Shown piece by piece: positions 27,209 through 35,368 of a stretch of DNA of 64,000 bases. The notes under the pieces were generated by a model. That model saw only the letters and a list, made by a program, of their open reading frames with translations, ran no database searches and was not told the DNA's origin. Source of the stretch: JAYZQT01 sp036136335. Its GTDB lineage: Bacteria > Pseudomonadota > Alphaproteobacteria > MPNO01 > UBA830. Position 1 is the first letter of the stretch. Each line of letters starts with the position of its first letter. The stretch covers positions 62,001-126,000 of the forward strand of contig JAYZQT010000056.1 of assembly GCA_036136335.1 (NCBI GenBank), written 5' to 3'. The translations under genes and the position numbers were made by a program.

Positions 27209-28354
27209 GTGGCCGCCCTGCTGTCCGATATAGATCCCGATGGTCTTCTTGAGTTTTCAGTGGTCTTTAGTGATCGTTCTCTCAATCATATGTCGCAATC
27301 CTTTCAGGGGGTAATGACGGATATCTCTCAAACGCTGAAACGGGTATACAATGCAGCTTCCGTTACAATCGTCCCCGGGGGCGGGACCTACGGCATGGAA
27401 GCAGTTGCGCGCCAATTTGCCACTGGGAAAAAATGCGTTGTGATCCGTAACGGCTGGTTTAGTTATCGGTGGTCCCAGATTTTTGATGCTGGCAAAATTG
27501 CAGCGGAAGAAATTGTGCTGAAAGCAAGGCCTTTAGAACAGGGAACCCAGCAGGCTTTTGCTCCGGCGCCGCTCGAAGAAGTGGTCCGAACGATTGCGTC
27601 GGAGAAGCCGGACATCGTGTTCGCGCCACATGTTGAAACGGCATCTGGCATTATTTTGCCGGATGAATATATCCGCGTGGTATCGGACGCGATACATGAT
27701 GCGGGGGGTCTTTTTGTTTTGGATTGTGTCGCTTCAGGCACAGTCTGGCTAGACATGGAAAAACTGGGCATAGATGTCTTGATCAGTGCACCGCAAAAAG
27801 GGTGGAGTGCGTCGCCCTGCAGTGCGCTGGTGATGCTGGGCGTGGGAGCAAGAAAAAAAATCGACGACACAGCCAGTTCAAGCTTTGCTGCAGATCTCAA
27901 GAAATGGCTTCAGATCATGGAGGCTTATGAGGGTGGCGGCCATGCGTATCATGCGACAATGCCGACGGACGCAATCGTCAAGTTTCATGCTTCCATGAAG
28001 GAAATTGAATCCTATGGTTTTGAAGCAGTGCGGGACCACCAACAGGTTCTGGGGCGAAAAGTCAGAACCCTGATGAAAACATACGGTTTCAGGAGCCTTG
28101 CCGCTGAGGGTTACGGTGCCCCCGGAGTGGTGGTCTGTTATACGGAAGACCCTGATATCCAAACTGGTAAAAAGTTTGCGGAAGCCGGGCTTCAAACGGC
28201 CGCGGGGGTGCCTTTAATGTGTGACGAACCTGACGATTTCCGGACATTTCGTATCGGTCTCTTTGGTCTCGATAAACTGCTCGATATTGATCGAACGTTA
28301 GGACATCTGGAAAAGGCACTCACGCAGGTGACCGGTGTGACAAATGTTCGTTAG
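27209..28354 (+). CDS. Class V aminotransferase
   Basis: A 381-residue PLP enzyme of the alanine:glyoxylate/serine:pyruvate aminotransferase class. The Schiff-base lysine is K197 in SAPQKGWSA; VPGGGTYGMEAVARQF, FAPHVETASGII and LFVLDCVASGT (aspartate contacting the pyridine nitrogen) precede it. I choose GTG 27209 because ggaga lies 6 bases upstream; a TTG at 27191 would add six residues without a ribosome-binding site. The likely role is transamination of a small amino or keto acid. The ferredoxin-like gene follows 26 bases downstream and may be co-transcribed. Confidence 0.87.
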   Translation: MAALLSDIDPDGLLEFSVVFSDRSLNHMSQSFQGVMTDISQTLKRVYNAASVTIVPGGGTYGMEAVARQFATGKKCVVIRNGWFSYRWSQIFDAGKIAAEEIVLKARPLEQGTQQAFAPAPLEEVVRTIASEKPDIVFAPHVETASGIILPDEYIRVVSDAIHDAGGLFVLDCVASGTVWLDMEKLGIDVLISAPQKGWSASPCSALVMLGVGARKKIDDTASSSFAADLKKWLQIMEAYEGGGHAYHATMPTDAIVKFHASMKEIESYGFEAVRDHQQVLGRKVRTLMKTYGFRSLAAEGYGAPGVVVCYTEDPDIQTGKKFAEAGLQTAAGVPLMCDEPDDFRTFRIGLFGLDKLLDIDRTLGHLEKALTQVTGVTNVR

Positions 28355-28380
28355 CTAATCCTTTTCGTTATGTTGCTCTG

Positions 28381-29067
28381 ATGATTGATCAGCTGAATAA
28401 CCATTTAACCGATACGGGGCTCTTTGTGCGGGGTGGTTTTCACCCCCACATTGATGATCAGGTTCCCACGCTTCCTGATGGGAATTCTGCAAAGACCGTG
28501 ATACTAATTGGTAACGCGGGTACCGAACTCTGGCACGAATTCAAAAAACAGGCTGATCTATCGGTTCCGCATCCATTGGACAGTTGGGTGCGTTCCAAAA
28601 TAAAAAAAGCGTCACAGCTAGTTGGGGCTTTTCCGGTATTACCGAATGAAGGCCCACCCTTTGTACCAATACAGGAATGGGCAACCCGGGCCGAGCCCGT
28701 ATTCAGGTCACCTATCGGTATAATGATCCACCCAGTGTTCGGGCTCTGGCATGTTTATCGTGCCGCCCTTCTTTTTTCCGAAAAGACTGACCTCCCCAAA
28801 ATTGTGACTGCAGAACATCCCTGCAAAACCTGTGTAAAACGGCCATGCCTTTCGGTCTGCCCGGTCGATGCGTTTCTGCCAGACCAGTTTGAAGCCAATA
28901 AATGTGCATCGCACGTGAAAAGTGCCCGAGGGAGTCATTGCCGTGAACGGGGCTGTTTGGCGCGTCGCGCCTGCCCTGTCGGGCGAAAATACCTCTATGA
29001 TATGCCACAGCAGGCGTTTCATACCGAGGCCATGCTACGGGCGGTTGAAAAGGGGTTTGGGAACTAG
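28381..29067 (+). CDS. Ferredoxin-like [4Fe-4S] protein of unknown function
   Basis: A 228-residue protein with eight clustered cysteines in the C-terminal half: C148, C151, C156, C160 (ending CPVDAF) and C175, C187, C192, C198 (ending ACPVG). The N-terminal 140 residues (GGFHPHIDD, VILIGNAG, PIGIMIHPVFGLWHVYRAALLF) are not a ferredoxin; the layout of an alpha/beta domain followed by Fe-S motifs recalls QueG/reductive-dehalogenase and CblC-like proteins, without enough identity to assign. A cytoplasmic corrinoid or redox role is a guess. It converges with the next gene, overlapping by 4 bases. Confidence 0.78.
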   Translation: MIDQLNNHLTDTGLFVRGGFHPHIDDQVPTLPDGNSAKTVILIGNAGTELWHEFKKQADLSVPHPLDSWVRSKIKKASQLVGAFPVLPNEGPPFVPIQEWATRAEPVFRSPIGIMIHPVFGLWHVYRAALLFSEKTDLPKIVTAEHPCKTCVKRPCLSVCPVDAFLPDQFEANKCASHVKSARGSHCRERGCLARRACPVGRKYLYDMPQQAFHTEAMLRAVEKGFGN

Positions 29068-29507
29068 CTGCCTGTCCGATCAAATCCTTCCCAGGCCATG
29101 TCGACAGCTTGTTCTATTTCCACACCGTCGCGCAGTTCTTCAAAAAGGCTATCGCCGATTACCCGCCAGATATCACGGGTAATCCGGGCGATCGTTTCGA
29201 ATGCGTCTCGTGTGTCAATGTGTCCCGGATCAAAGCCATATTCGTTAGCCCAGTCCGTAATATCATCACAGCTTTCATACTCCGAGGCGACAGCACCAAG
29301 ATACCGGATGGTATTTTCAATTTCGGGCGGCCCTTCACCGTGTGGGCAGGTGAAGTGAAAATCCATTTCGTGAGTACGTCCCCGAAGCGTGCACTTGTAG
29401 TGCTCCCACTCATCCGGAATTTGGGTCTGGTGAAGGTCTGGATTGGCGTCTGCGGGTGTGTATTCCAGCGAAATATGGGCGCGCGATATAAAATTTTTAA
29501 CGTCCAT
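29064..29507 (-). CDS. Hypothetical protein
   Basis: I do not recognise this 147-residue acidic soluble protein. It starts MDVKNFISRAHISLEYTP and contains one CPHGEGPPEIENTIRYLG segment and a helical C terminus rich in D and E. No membrane segment, signal peptide or nucleotide-binding motif is present. ATG 29507 is chosen because upstream in-frame sequence has low-complexity, non-protein-like composition. The convergent 4-base overlap with the ferredoxin-like gene is compatible with a real gene. Confidence 0.6.
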   Translation of the reverse strand: MDVKNFISRAHISLEYTPADANPDLHQTQIPDEWEHYKCTLRGRTHEMDFHFTCPHGEGPPEIENTIRYLGAVASEYESCDDITDWANEYGFDPGHIDTRDAFETIARITRDIWRVIGDSLFEELRDGVEIEQAVDMAWEGFDRTGS

Positions 29508-29837
29508 CGTGGCGAAACTTAACTGATTTTGATTAAATTGGGAAAAAAAAAGCGAATTTGAAACGGTCCCTTCAAAATACAAATAAGAAAACCATAAAGT
29601 TTCAATTGAGCCGTTATTTAACGAGGATTGTGGTTATTTCATGGTCAAAAAGGATACGTTGTCGAAAATCGTTTGCTCCGGCACATAACCTTTCAAATTC
29701 CATTCAGCTTGTTGTCAGCGGGAGTGATTTTCTGTTACCCAAACTAGGTCGAAGGACATACATTATGTTGGGACGCTACCCTGCGGTTAGCCATAGGTCG
29801 CGCTGTATACGTTCAAATTTGGTATAAAAATAATTCG
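29508..29837. other. Non-coding gap, AT-rich
   Basis: A 330-base AT-rich stretch between divergently placed genes. It should contain promoters for the hypothetical gene (minus strand) and for the hydrolase (plus strand), but I see no convincing sigma-70 pair, no RNA gene and no repeat. Confidence 0.5.
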
Positions 29838-30749
29838 ATGTCACGCCCTACAGTTCCTACACCTATTGAGATTGTCGATGCTCGAATGGATGACGGTGCG
29901 GTAATCCGGTTGCGTCGTTATGGGGTGCTGGATCGGCCGCGTATTATTCTTAGCCATGGCAATGGATTCGCAATTGACGGATATTTTCCTTATTGGTCCC
30001 TGCTTCTTTCGTCATTCGAGATTGTTGTGTTTGATTTTCGTAATTACGGGCGTAACCCGGTCCATGAGGGGACACATGATTACGTCCGATTTCTAGCTGA
30101 CATGACCATTCTGTATGATGCTATTGATTCCGCGTTTGGCAAAAAATCCCAAGCCGGCGTTTTTCATTCAATGTCGGCACGGGTCAACCTTAAGTATGCT
30201 CTTGACGGGCATCGAAGGCTTGACGCATTGGTGGTTTTTGACCCACCCATGGTCCCGATGAAGGAACATCCGCTGTATGAACGGTTGTTGAGCGAAGAAC
30301 GGCTTCTCTGGCGGTGGAGTGCCGTTCGACCGGAGTACTTTGATGATCCGACCGAACTTGCCGTTTTATATTCCAAATCCCACATGTTGTCGGGATGGGT
30401 ATCCGGTTCCTATGAACTTATGGCCCGGTCAGTATTAAGATACGACATCAATAAAAAAACCTGGTTTTTAGTCTGCAATCCAGCGCGGGAATCACATATT
30501 TACCGCCAGAATACAGCGATGAATATCTGGCCAGCCGCCACGGAATTTCCGCTTCCGGTTCTGGTTGTAGGAGGCGATCCAGACAGCACTCGACCGTCCG
30601 CGCCATCCCATGCCTGTCGAGCCCTCGGAGAGGAGCAGGGTTGGATCTATCAATACGTGCCTGGTACCAATCATTTTCTGCAGTTGCAGGAACCCACCAT
30701 CTGTGCAGATCTTACCAGCCGGTTTCTTTACAATGCCGGCGTGAGGTGA
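29838..30749 (+). CDS. Alpha/beta hydrolase
   Basis: A 303-residue alpha/beta hydrolase. The oxyanion region is ILSHGNGFAIDGYFPYW (37-53), a strand VVFDFRNYG follows, and the nucleophile elbow reads FHSMS with S111, an unusual variant of GxSxG in which both flanking glycines are replaced. The late aspartate lies in VVGGDPDSTRP and the histidine in GTNHFLQLQEP. Substrate unknown; esterase, lactonase or dehalogenase activities are all possible in this fold. No Shine-Dalgarno is obvious before the ATG. It converges with the reductive-dehalogenase-like gene 19 bases away. Confidence 0.82.
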   Translation: MSRPTVPTPIEIVDARMDDGAVIRLRRYGVLDRPRIILSHGNGFAIDGYFPYWSLLLSSFEIVVFDFRNYGRNPVHEGTHDYVRFLADMTILYDAIDSAFGKKSQAGVFHSMSARVNLKYALDGHRRLDALVVFDPPMVPMKEHPLYERLLSEERLLWRWSAVRPEYFDDPTELAVLYSKSHMLSGWVSGSYELMARSVLRYDINKKTWFLVCNPARESHIYRQNTAMNIWPAATEFPLPVLVVGGDPDSTRPSAPSHACRALGEEQGWIYQYVPGTNHFLQLQEPTICADLTSRFLYNAGVR

Positions 30750-30768
30750 AAGTCGGGGGCCGGCTTAA

Positions 30769-31764
30769 TCATGTTTTAGAGCGGTTGTCTATCAATGCAT
30801 TACGGCGCCGTGTCATCTTTTCTGCCAACTTCGGGCCCCGTCCCGGGGTTGACCACGGACAGGCTGCGATACAGATTCCGCAGCCTTGTGTTTCGTTAAA
30901 ATACGGGATGCATTTGTCGAAATCGACGTACCATTTCTCTATCCCTCGCACGGGGATTTTTTCGCGGTATATCGCATCGGGCGGACAGGCGTTGGTGCAA
31001 ATCTGACAACTAGTACAGAAATCGTCGGCGCCGAATATATCCGGCACGTTAGCCACCAGTGGCATGTCGGTCAGCACTCCTGCCAGCCGCAAGGAGGATC
31101 CGAACTGACGGTTTATGATCGAGCCATGCTTCCCCAGTTCGCCCATCCCGGCTTCGATAGCCGCGGGGATTAACAGCATTGGACCCGCTGTAGGCCCACC
31201 ATGGGGTCTAGCTGAATACCCTTTCTCCTGGATGAAATTAGCGATCGCCCGCGCGGCACGGGTGCCGCGGTTATACTGCGTGATGACCTCTATCGGGGAT
31301 TCAATCGATGGCGCCTTGACAAGCTCCACGTGATCCATAGCGACACCAATTATTACAACCCATGGATCGTTCACTTCGTAGCCCTCGAATACCCATTCCT
31401 GTTTTGTTCGTGCAACACCGATAATATCGCTCTCATTTTCCAGGCCATGTGTGACGATGCGGGCGACCCAGTTTTCTGGAGTATCCTCAATAGCAGCGTT
31501 CGGCGGTTCCGATGGTCTGGCGTTGCCACGACCGCCAAATTTGTGCTGAAAACCCTGCAATTCCGGATATTCTTCGTACCGCTTCAGGTAATAGTCTTGA
31601 AGGGCCTTATGGGGCAGGTCGTCATTACCGTAATGCCAGAAAATCGGCGTTGGTGGCCGAATTTTTGTTTCCCCCAGGCCATTAAGCGTGTTTCCTGAAA
31701 CGTCAGGGAACAGTGCAAGCTGTTCTGCGGGGGGTTGGTACACGGGCCTGTCTGATCCAGCCAT
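30769..31764 (-). CDS. Reductive-dehalogenase-like cobalamin/[4Fe-4S] protein
   Basis: A 331-residue protein with the C-terminal double [4Fe-4S] arrangement of RdhA: C250-x2-C-x2-C-x3-CP, then WYVDFDKCIPYF (C285) and C295-x2-C-x3-CPWS. The middle (ARIVTHGLENESDIIGVA, YSARPHGGPTAGPMLLIPAA, INRQFGSSLRLAGV) matches the corrinoid-binding nitroreductase-like fold of RdhA/QueG. There is no twin-arginine signal, so it is cytoplasmic, unlike respiratory RdhA; length and fold are closer to QueG. QueG itself is encoded elsewhere in the window, so this is a separate enzyme. It is the last gene of a TauD / di-iron / RdhA-like operon, which suggests reductive removal of a halogen or similar group in a catabolic route. 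Confidence 0.85.
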   Translation of the reverse strand: MAGSDRPVYQPPAEQLALFPDVSGNTLNGLGETKIRPPTPIFWHYGNDDLPHKALQDYYLKRYEEYPELQGFQHKFGGRGNARPSEPPNAAIEDTPENWVARIVTHGLENESDIIGVARTKQEWVFEGYEVNDPWVVIIGVAMDHVELVKAPSIESPIEVITQYNRGTRAARAIANFIQEKGYSARPHGGPTAGPMLLIPAAIEAGMGELGKHGSIINRQFGSSLRLAGVLTDMPLVANVPDIFGADDFCTSCQICTNACPPDAIYREKIPVRGIEKWYVDFDKCIPYFNETQGCGICIAACPWSTPGRGPKLAEKMTRRRNALIDNRSKT

Positions 31765-31775
31765 CGAGGCTTCTT

Positions 31776-32543
31776 TCAGACGAGGACCGGGGTGCCGCCA
31801 CGCCCGGTCAAATAAGCATCGAGCTCGGCGTTAGTCATGGGCCCGGAAAACATTTCATTCCGCATATGCAGCCGCTGCATCGATACGTTCAGTAACGCTT
31901 TTTTTGCTTTTTTGAAATCATTCTCTGTCAAAACCACATCTTTGAGGTCGTCCACTGCATGATCGACGTGTCCGTCTTCATCGTCCGCGATAACCTTGAA
32001 AGCCGCGGCGAGGTTGGCTTCGAATTTACCTCCCGTTAACTTCGCTCCCTCACGAAACGTCGCGGTTCCCCCGCCTTCCGTCAATTCCATAACAGCCTTA
32101 ACAGCTGGGTCGGGGGAGTTTACATAGATGTGCCGGATTTCATTAAGCTTTTTATCTTCCGGAAGCTGTTGGGCATCGTCCGGTTTGAGTGGACGGTCCA
32201 GCAGGTCCTCCAGCACCTCCGCGAGCACCGTGTAGTGCATGAATTCTTCAATCATCTGCTCTAGCCGATGGTGAAAGCCACGCCGGTCGAGCCCGTTGTC
32301 AACATTCTCAAAACGGTCCACGAGGCATGAAAATTCCATGTGCAACCCACAAGCATATCCGTCGGTTGGACCGTAGCCTATAACCGGGTTAAGTTCCTTA
32401 TAGACTGCCGCCTTCAGGTACAGTTTCCACATATCCCTGGAAGGTTTGGAAGAAAAAAACCGGCGCGACAGTTCCGCCTCCGTTTCCCAATAGGGAGTGG
32501 CGAGATCTACAAGGCGTTCGGAATAGGATTTGTGATCAGTCAC
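31776..32543 (-). CDS. Ferritin-like di-iron protein
   Basis: A 255-residue, mainly helical protein. Two ExxH motifs, E100-F-M-H103 and E189-D-G-H192, with further glutamates (E70, E175) on the intervening helices, give the ligand set of a ferritin-like or haem-oxygenase-like di-iron carboxylate site. No known family name comes to mind; it is longer than bacterioferritin and lacks a rubrerythrin cysteine motif. It overlaps the TauD gene by 4 bases (ATGA) and is 11 bases from the RdhA-like gene, so all three are probably produced together. An oxidative role on the same substrate, or iron/oxygen handling, is inferred. Confidence 0.72.
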   Translation of the reverse strand: MTDHKSYSERLVDLATPYWETEAELSRRFFSSKPSRDMWKLYLKAAVYKELNPVIGYGPTDGYACGLHMEFSCLVDRFENVDNGLDRRGFHHRLEQMIEEFMHYTVLAEVLEDLLDRPLKPDDAQQLPEDKKLNEIRHIYVNSPDPAVKAVMELTEGGGTATFREGAKLTGGKFEANLAAAFKVIADDEDGHVDHAVDDLKDVVLTENDFKKAKKALLNVSMQRLHMRNEMFSGPMTNAELDAYLTGRGGTPVLV

Positions 32544-33439
32544 GGAATCGGTCCTCTCGTGCCGACAAGATCTGACGTGCCGGCAATGGTTGTGCGATGC
32601 AGGAGTCGGCGCCCCCTCGTCAGATCATAGGGCATTGCCTTGTGCATCACGCAGATATTATCGTACATGATCAATTCACCTGGTTGCCATTGATGACGAT
32701 AGGTAAACTGAGGCATGGTCGCAGCTTTTTCAAGATCATCCAGAAGGAGACGGGCGTCTTTATAGGACATTCCTTCGATGCCGGCGGCATGTGACCCGAT
32801 AAATAATGCGCGCCTCCCATTTGGGCGTGCGGCAACTAACGGGTGGCGCACCGGCGGTGTGGCGTTTCGAACTGCCAGAGAACGGGGTGGAAGGTTATGT
32901 CGCCGTCTTGTTTCCGCAAAGTCGTGAAGAACGACCAGTGTGTCCAGCGTTGTCCGCTGCTTCTCTGAAAGGCTGGCATATGCCAGCGTTGTGTCGGCAA
33001 ACATTGTGTCCCCGCCGTCGTCCGGTATTTCTATTGCATACAGAAATGATGCGGCAGACGGTAACATGCGAAAAGAACTGTCAATGTGCCAGGAAGACGT
33101 GCCGAGAGTGAAAGACCGGTGGACCGGATCATCAAGGGGCTTGATTTTGCCGGTGTCCCTTTCGATATTGGTGACCCGCAGCACCGTTCTGTAACCCTCG
33201 GCACGATCTTCGGGGGTTGGAAATTCTTCTAGGGCCCCAAAAATTTGACTGAATGCAATCTGTTGCTCAACAGTTATCGACTGCCCGGTAAAGAGCAGTA
33301 TCCGGTATTTTCCGAAAGCTTCGGTGATTGTTGAAACCGCTTCAGCGCTCAAGGGCCCTGAGAGGTCGACACCCGTCACCTCTGCGGCAATCTCGCTTGG
33401 GTTTGGGTGGACAGATATTGAAGTTACCGGTGAATCCAT
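32540..33439 (-). CDS. TauD/TfdA-family Fe(II)/2-oxoglutarate dioxygenase (1)
   Basis: A 299-residue dioxygenase of the TauD/TfdA clan. Metal ligands H118 and D120 (SWHIDSSF), distal H266 (NICVMHKAMPYD) and the 2-oxoglutarate-binding arginine near 277-282 are present. HRSFTLGTSSWHIDSSFRMLP and ADTTLAYASL are typical of the 2,4-D/sulfonate-oxygenase type, in which hydroxylation next to O, S or N releases a leaving group. First gene of the minus-strand operon with the di-iron and RdhA-like proteins; divergent from the NMT1-like gene with 132 bases between. Confidence 0.9.
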   Translation of the reverse strand: MDSPVTSISVHPNPSEIAAEVTGVDLSGPLSAEAVSTITEAFGKYRILLFTGQSITVEQQIAFSQIFGALEEFPTPEDRAEGYRTVLRVTNIERDTGKIKPLDDPVHRSFTLGTSSWHIDSSFRMLPSAASFLYAIEIPDDGGDTMFADTTLAYASLSEKQRTTLDTLVVLHDFAETRRRHNLPPRSLAVRNATPPVRHPLVAARPNGRRALFIGSHAAGIEGMSYKDARLLLDDLEKAATMPQFTYRHQWQPGELIMYDNICVMHKAMPYDLTRGRRLLHRTTIAGTSDLVGTRGPIP

Positions 33440-33571
33440 TTCTAGAACTCATCTGTTTTCTGAAGCTTACTTTTGCCTGGTTGGTCTCGCAATGTTTTCA
33501 TCGGTCATTATACTGTTTGTGTTGTGGGATGAGTTTGAAAAGATAAAAACACCAAATAAAGGAAATCAGCT

Positions 33572-34459
33572 GTGACAAAGATCAACATCCAATTCACTCT
33601 TTTTTCGGCATTCTATTCACCGTTGATTTCGACTTTTTCTGCTGGATTTTTGCAGGAGGAGGGCCTGATACCCAACTGGACGATTTCGCCCGCTGGCGTC
33701 TCGGCGATTGCGGCCCTGGAAGATGGGTCCGCTCACGTTGTCCAATCAGCTTTAAGTCAGGGATTTGGTCCCCTGTCTAGGGGAGAGGTTCCCAATGCTG
33801 TTCATTTTGCGCAAATCAATGAAATGGATGGTTTTTTCATCAGCGGTCGTGACGCCGATCCGGAATTCTCATGGGACAGGCTCGAAGGTGCAGACGTAGT
33901 TACGTTTTCTGGCGGCCAGCCGCTCGCCATGTTCAAGTATGCGTGCCATAAAGCGGGGATCGATTTTGATGCGGTCAATTTAATACACCCCGGCGGGGCC
34001 GCCGATATCGACAAGGCATACCGCAATGGCGTCGGTCAGTATGTCCAGCAGCAGGGGCCATTCCCGCAACAACTGGAAGCCGACGGGATAGGGCACGTTG
34101 TCGCGCAATCAGGTTCCCTGATCGGTCCGTGTGGATTTTCGAGTCTTGCGTCGACGCATGAATGGCTGAAAACCGATATGGCAATGGCCTTCATGCGAGC
34201 CTATCGCAAGACCAGAATTTACATGAACGAGACGTCTGCAACCGAAATTGCGAGAGCGGAGAAGCCATATTTTCCAGATATAGATGAAGATGTGCTGGCG
34301 AAATGCATCGCGTCCTACCAGTCACTCGGCACCTGGACCCCGCATGTGGAAATAACGGATGCGGCATTCGAGGTTATTCTCGACGTGTTTGAGCACTTCG
34401 GTACCCTGACCGAGCGCTTCAGTTGGGATCAAGTCTGCGTTGCCCCACCTGCAGCCTGA
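33572..34459 (+). CDS. NMT1/THI5-like substrate-binding domain protein without signal peptide
   Basis: A 295-residue type II binding-protein fold: MTKINIQFTLFSAFYSPLI at the start, EEGLIPNWTISPAG, the helix-capping GSAHVVQSALSQG, and SWDRLEGADVVTFSGG all fit the NMT1/SsuA-like family. Unusually there is no hydrophobic leader, and no permease or ATPase gene is nearby, so it should be cytoplasmic and may be a sensor or an enzyme rather than a transport receptor. The CCCFC motif of yeast THI5 is absent. The GTG start follows aaagga. It precedes a TauD and a GMC oxidoreductase by 21 bases, suggesting one operon. Confidence 0.78.
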   Translation: MTKINIQFTLFSAFYSPLISTFSAGFLQEEGLIPNWTISPAGVSAIAALEDGSAHVVQSALSQGFGPLSRGEVPNAVHFAQINEMDGFFISGRDADPEFSWDRLEGADVVTFSGGQPLAMFKYACHKAGIDFDAVNLIHPGGAADIDKAYRNGVGQYVQQQGPFPQQLEADGIGHVVAQSGSLIGPCGFSSLASTHEWLKTDMAMAFMRAYRKTRIYMNETSATEIARAEKPYFPDIDEDVLAKCIASYQSLGTWTPHVEITDAAFEVILDVFEHFGTLTERFSWDQVCVAPPAA

Positions 34460-34480
34460 CCTCTCAGTTCAACAACACGT

Positions 34481-35368
34481 ATGTCCCTTACTCCTCGAAA
34501 ACTGAATCCGCAATTTGCAGCTGAACTTGGCGGTATTGATTTGCGGGATTCTTTCGAAGAGCCACAGATCGCTGATATCGTTGGTGCTGTGGATAAATTT
34601 TCTGTCGGTGTTGTGCGGCACAATGTGCCATTAACGGACAAAGAGCATATCACCTTCAGCTTGCGACTGGGACCAATAGAAAATCGAAACATCCTTACTG
34701 TAAGCTCCACAGGGCAAAACAGGCTTTCCAATTTTGAAATAATAGATCAGAGCAATCTTGATGAAATGGGGCGTATTTACTCTGATGATGATCGCCGGCT
34801 CGCTTTCAAGCGGGCGAACCGGCAGTGGCATACTGATATGTCATTTCACCCAAATCGAGCCACATATTCGCTGTTATCAGCAGTTGTTCTGCCTCCAGAC
34901 GGGGGTCCAAATACCGAATTCGCAGACATGCGTTCGGCATATGATGAGCTTCCCGCCAAAATGAAAAAGCGCCTTGATGGAATGGTTGCGGAGCACTCTT
35001 ACTGGCATTCCCGTGTTACCGGTGGAGGTCCTGAACCTACCGCAGAAGAACTTGCCTCACGTCCACCCGCAAAGCATGCGCTGGTTCACATGCGTGGCAG
35101 TCGAAAGGCACTCTATCTGGCTTCACATGCGTCCCATATTGTCGGCTGGCCAGAAGATGAAGGGCACGATCTTCTGGAAGAACTGATGACCTTCGCCACT
35201 CAACCGCAGTTTATCTATGCTCACTCCTGGCAAGTGGGTGATGTTGTGATTTGGGATAATATGGCAACCATGCACAGGGCGCTCCCGTTCGATGACCAAA
35301 AACACATTCGAGATGTTCGTCGAACCACATGCCGTGAGGTCAATCCTCTTTGGTCGGGCAGGCCTTAG
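34481..35368 (+). CDS. TauD/TfdA-family Fe(II)/2-oxoglutarate dioxygenase (2)
   Basis: A 295-residue oxygenase. Ligands H117 and D119 (QWHTDMSFHP), distal H265 (NMATMHRALPFDD) and arginine 280-281 are in place. The segment DDDRRLAFKRANRQWHTDMSF is typical of the TfdA/alpha-ketoglutarate 2,4-D dioxygenase branch; HSYWHSRV between the motifs is also found in that group. It probably hydroxylates a carboxylate- or ether-bearing substrate. It lies between the NMT1-like gene and the GMC oxidoreductase, overlapping the latter by one base. Confidence 0.9.
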   Translation: MSLTPRKLNPQFAAELGGIDLRDSFEEPQIADIVGAVDKFSVGVVRHNVPLTDKEHITFSLRLGPIENRNILTVSSTGQNRLSNFEIIDQSNLDEMGRIYSDDDRRLAFKRANRQWHTDMSFHPNRATYSLLSAVVLPPDGGPNTEFADMRSAYDELPAKMKKRLDGMVAEHSYWHSRVTGGGPEPTAEELASRPPAKHALVHMRGSRKALYLASHASHIVGWPEDEGHDLLEELMTFATQPQFIYAHSWQVGDVVIWDNMATMHRALPFDDQKHIRDVRRTTCREVNPLWSGRP

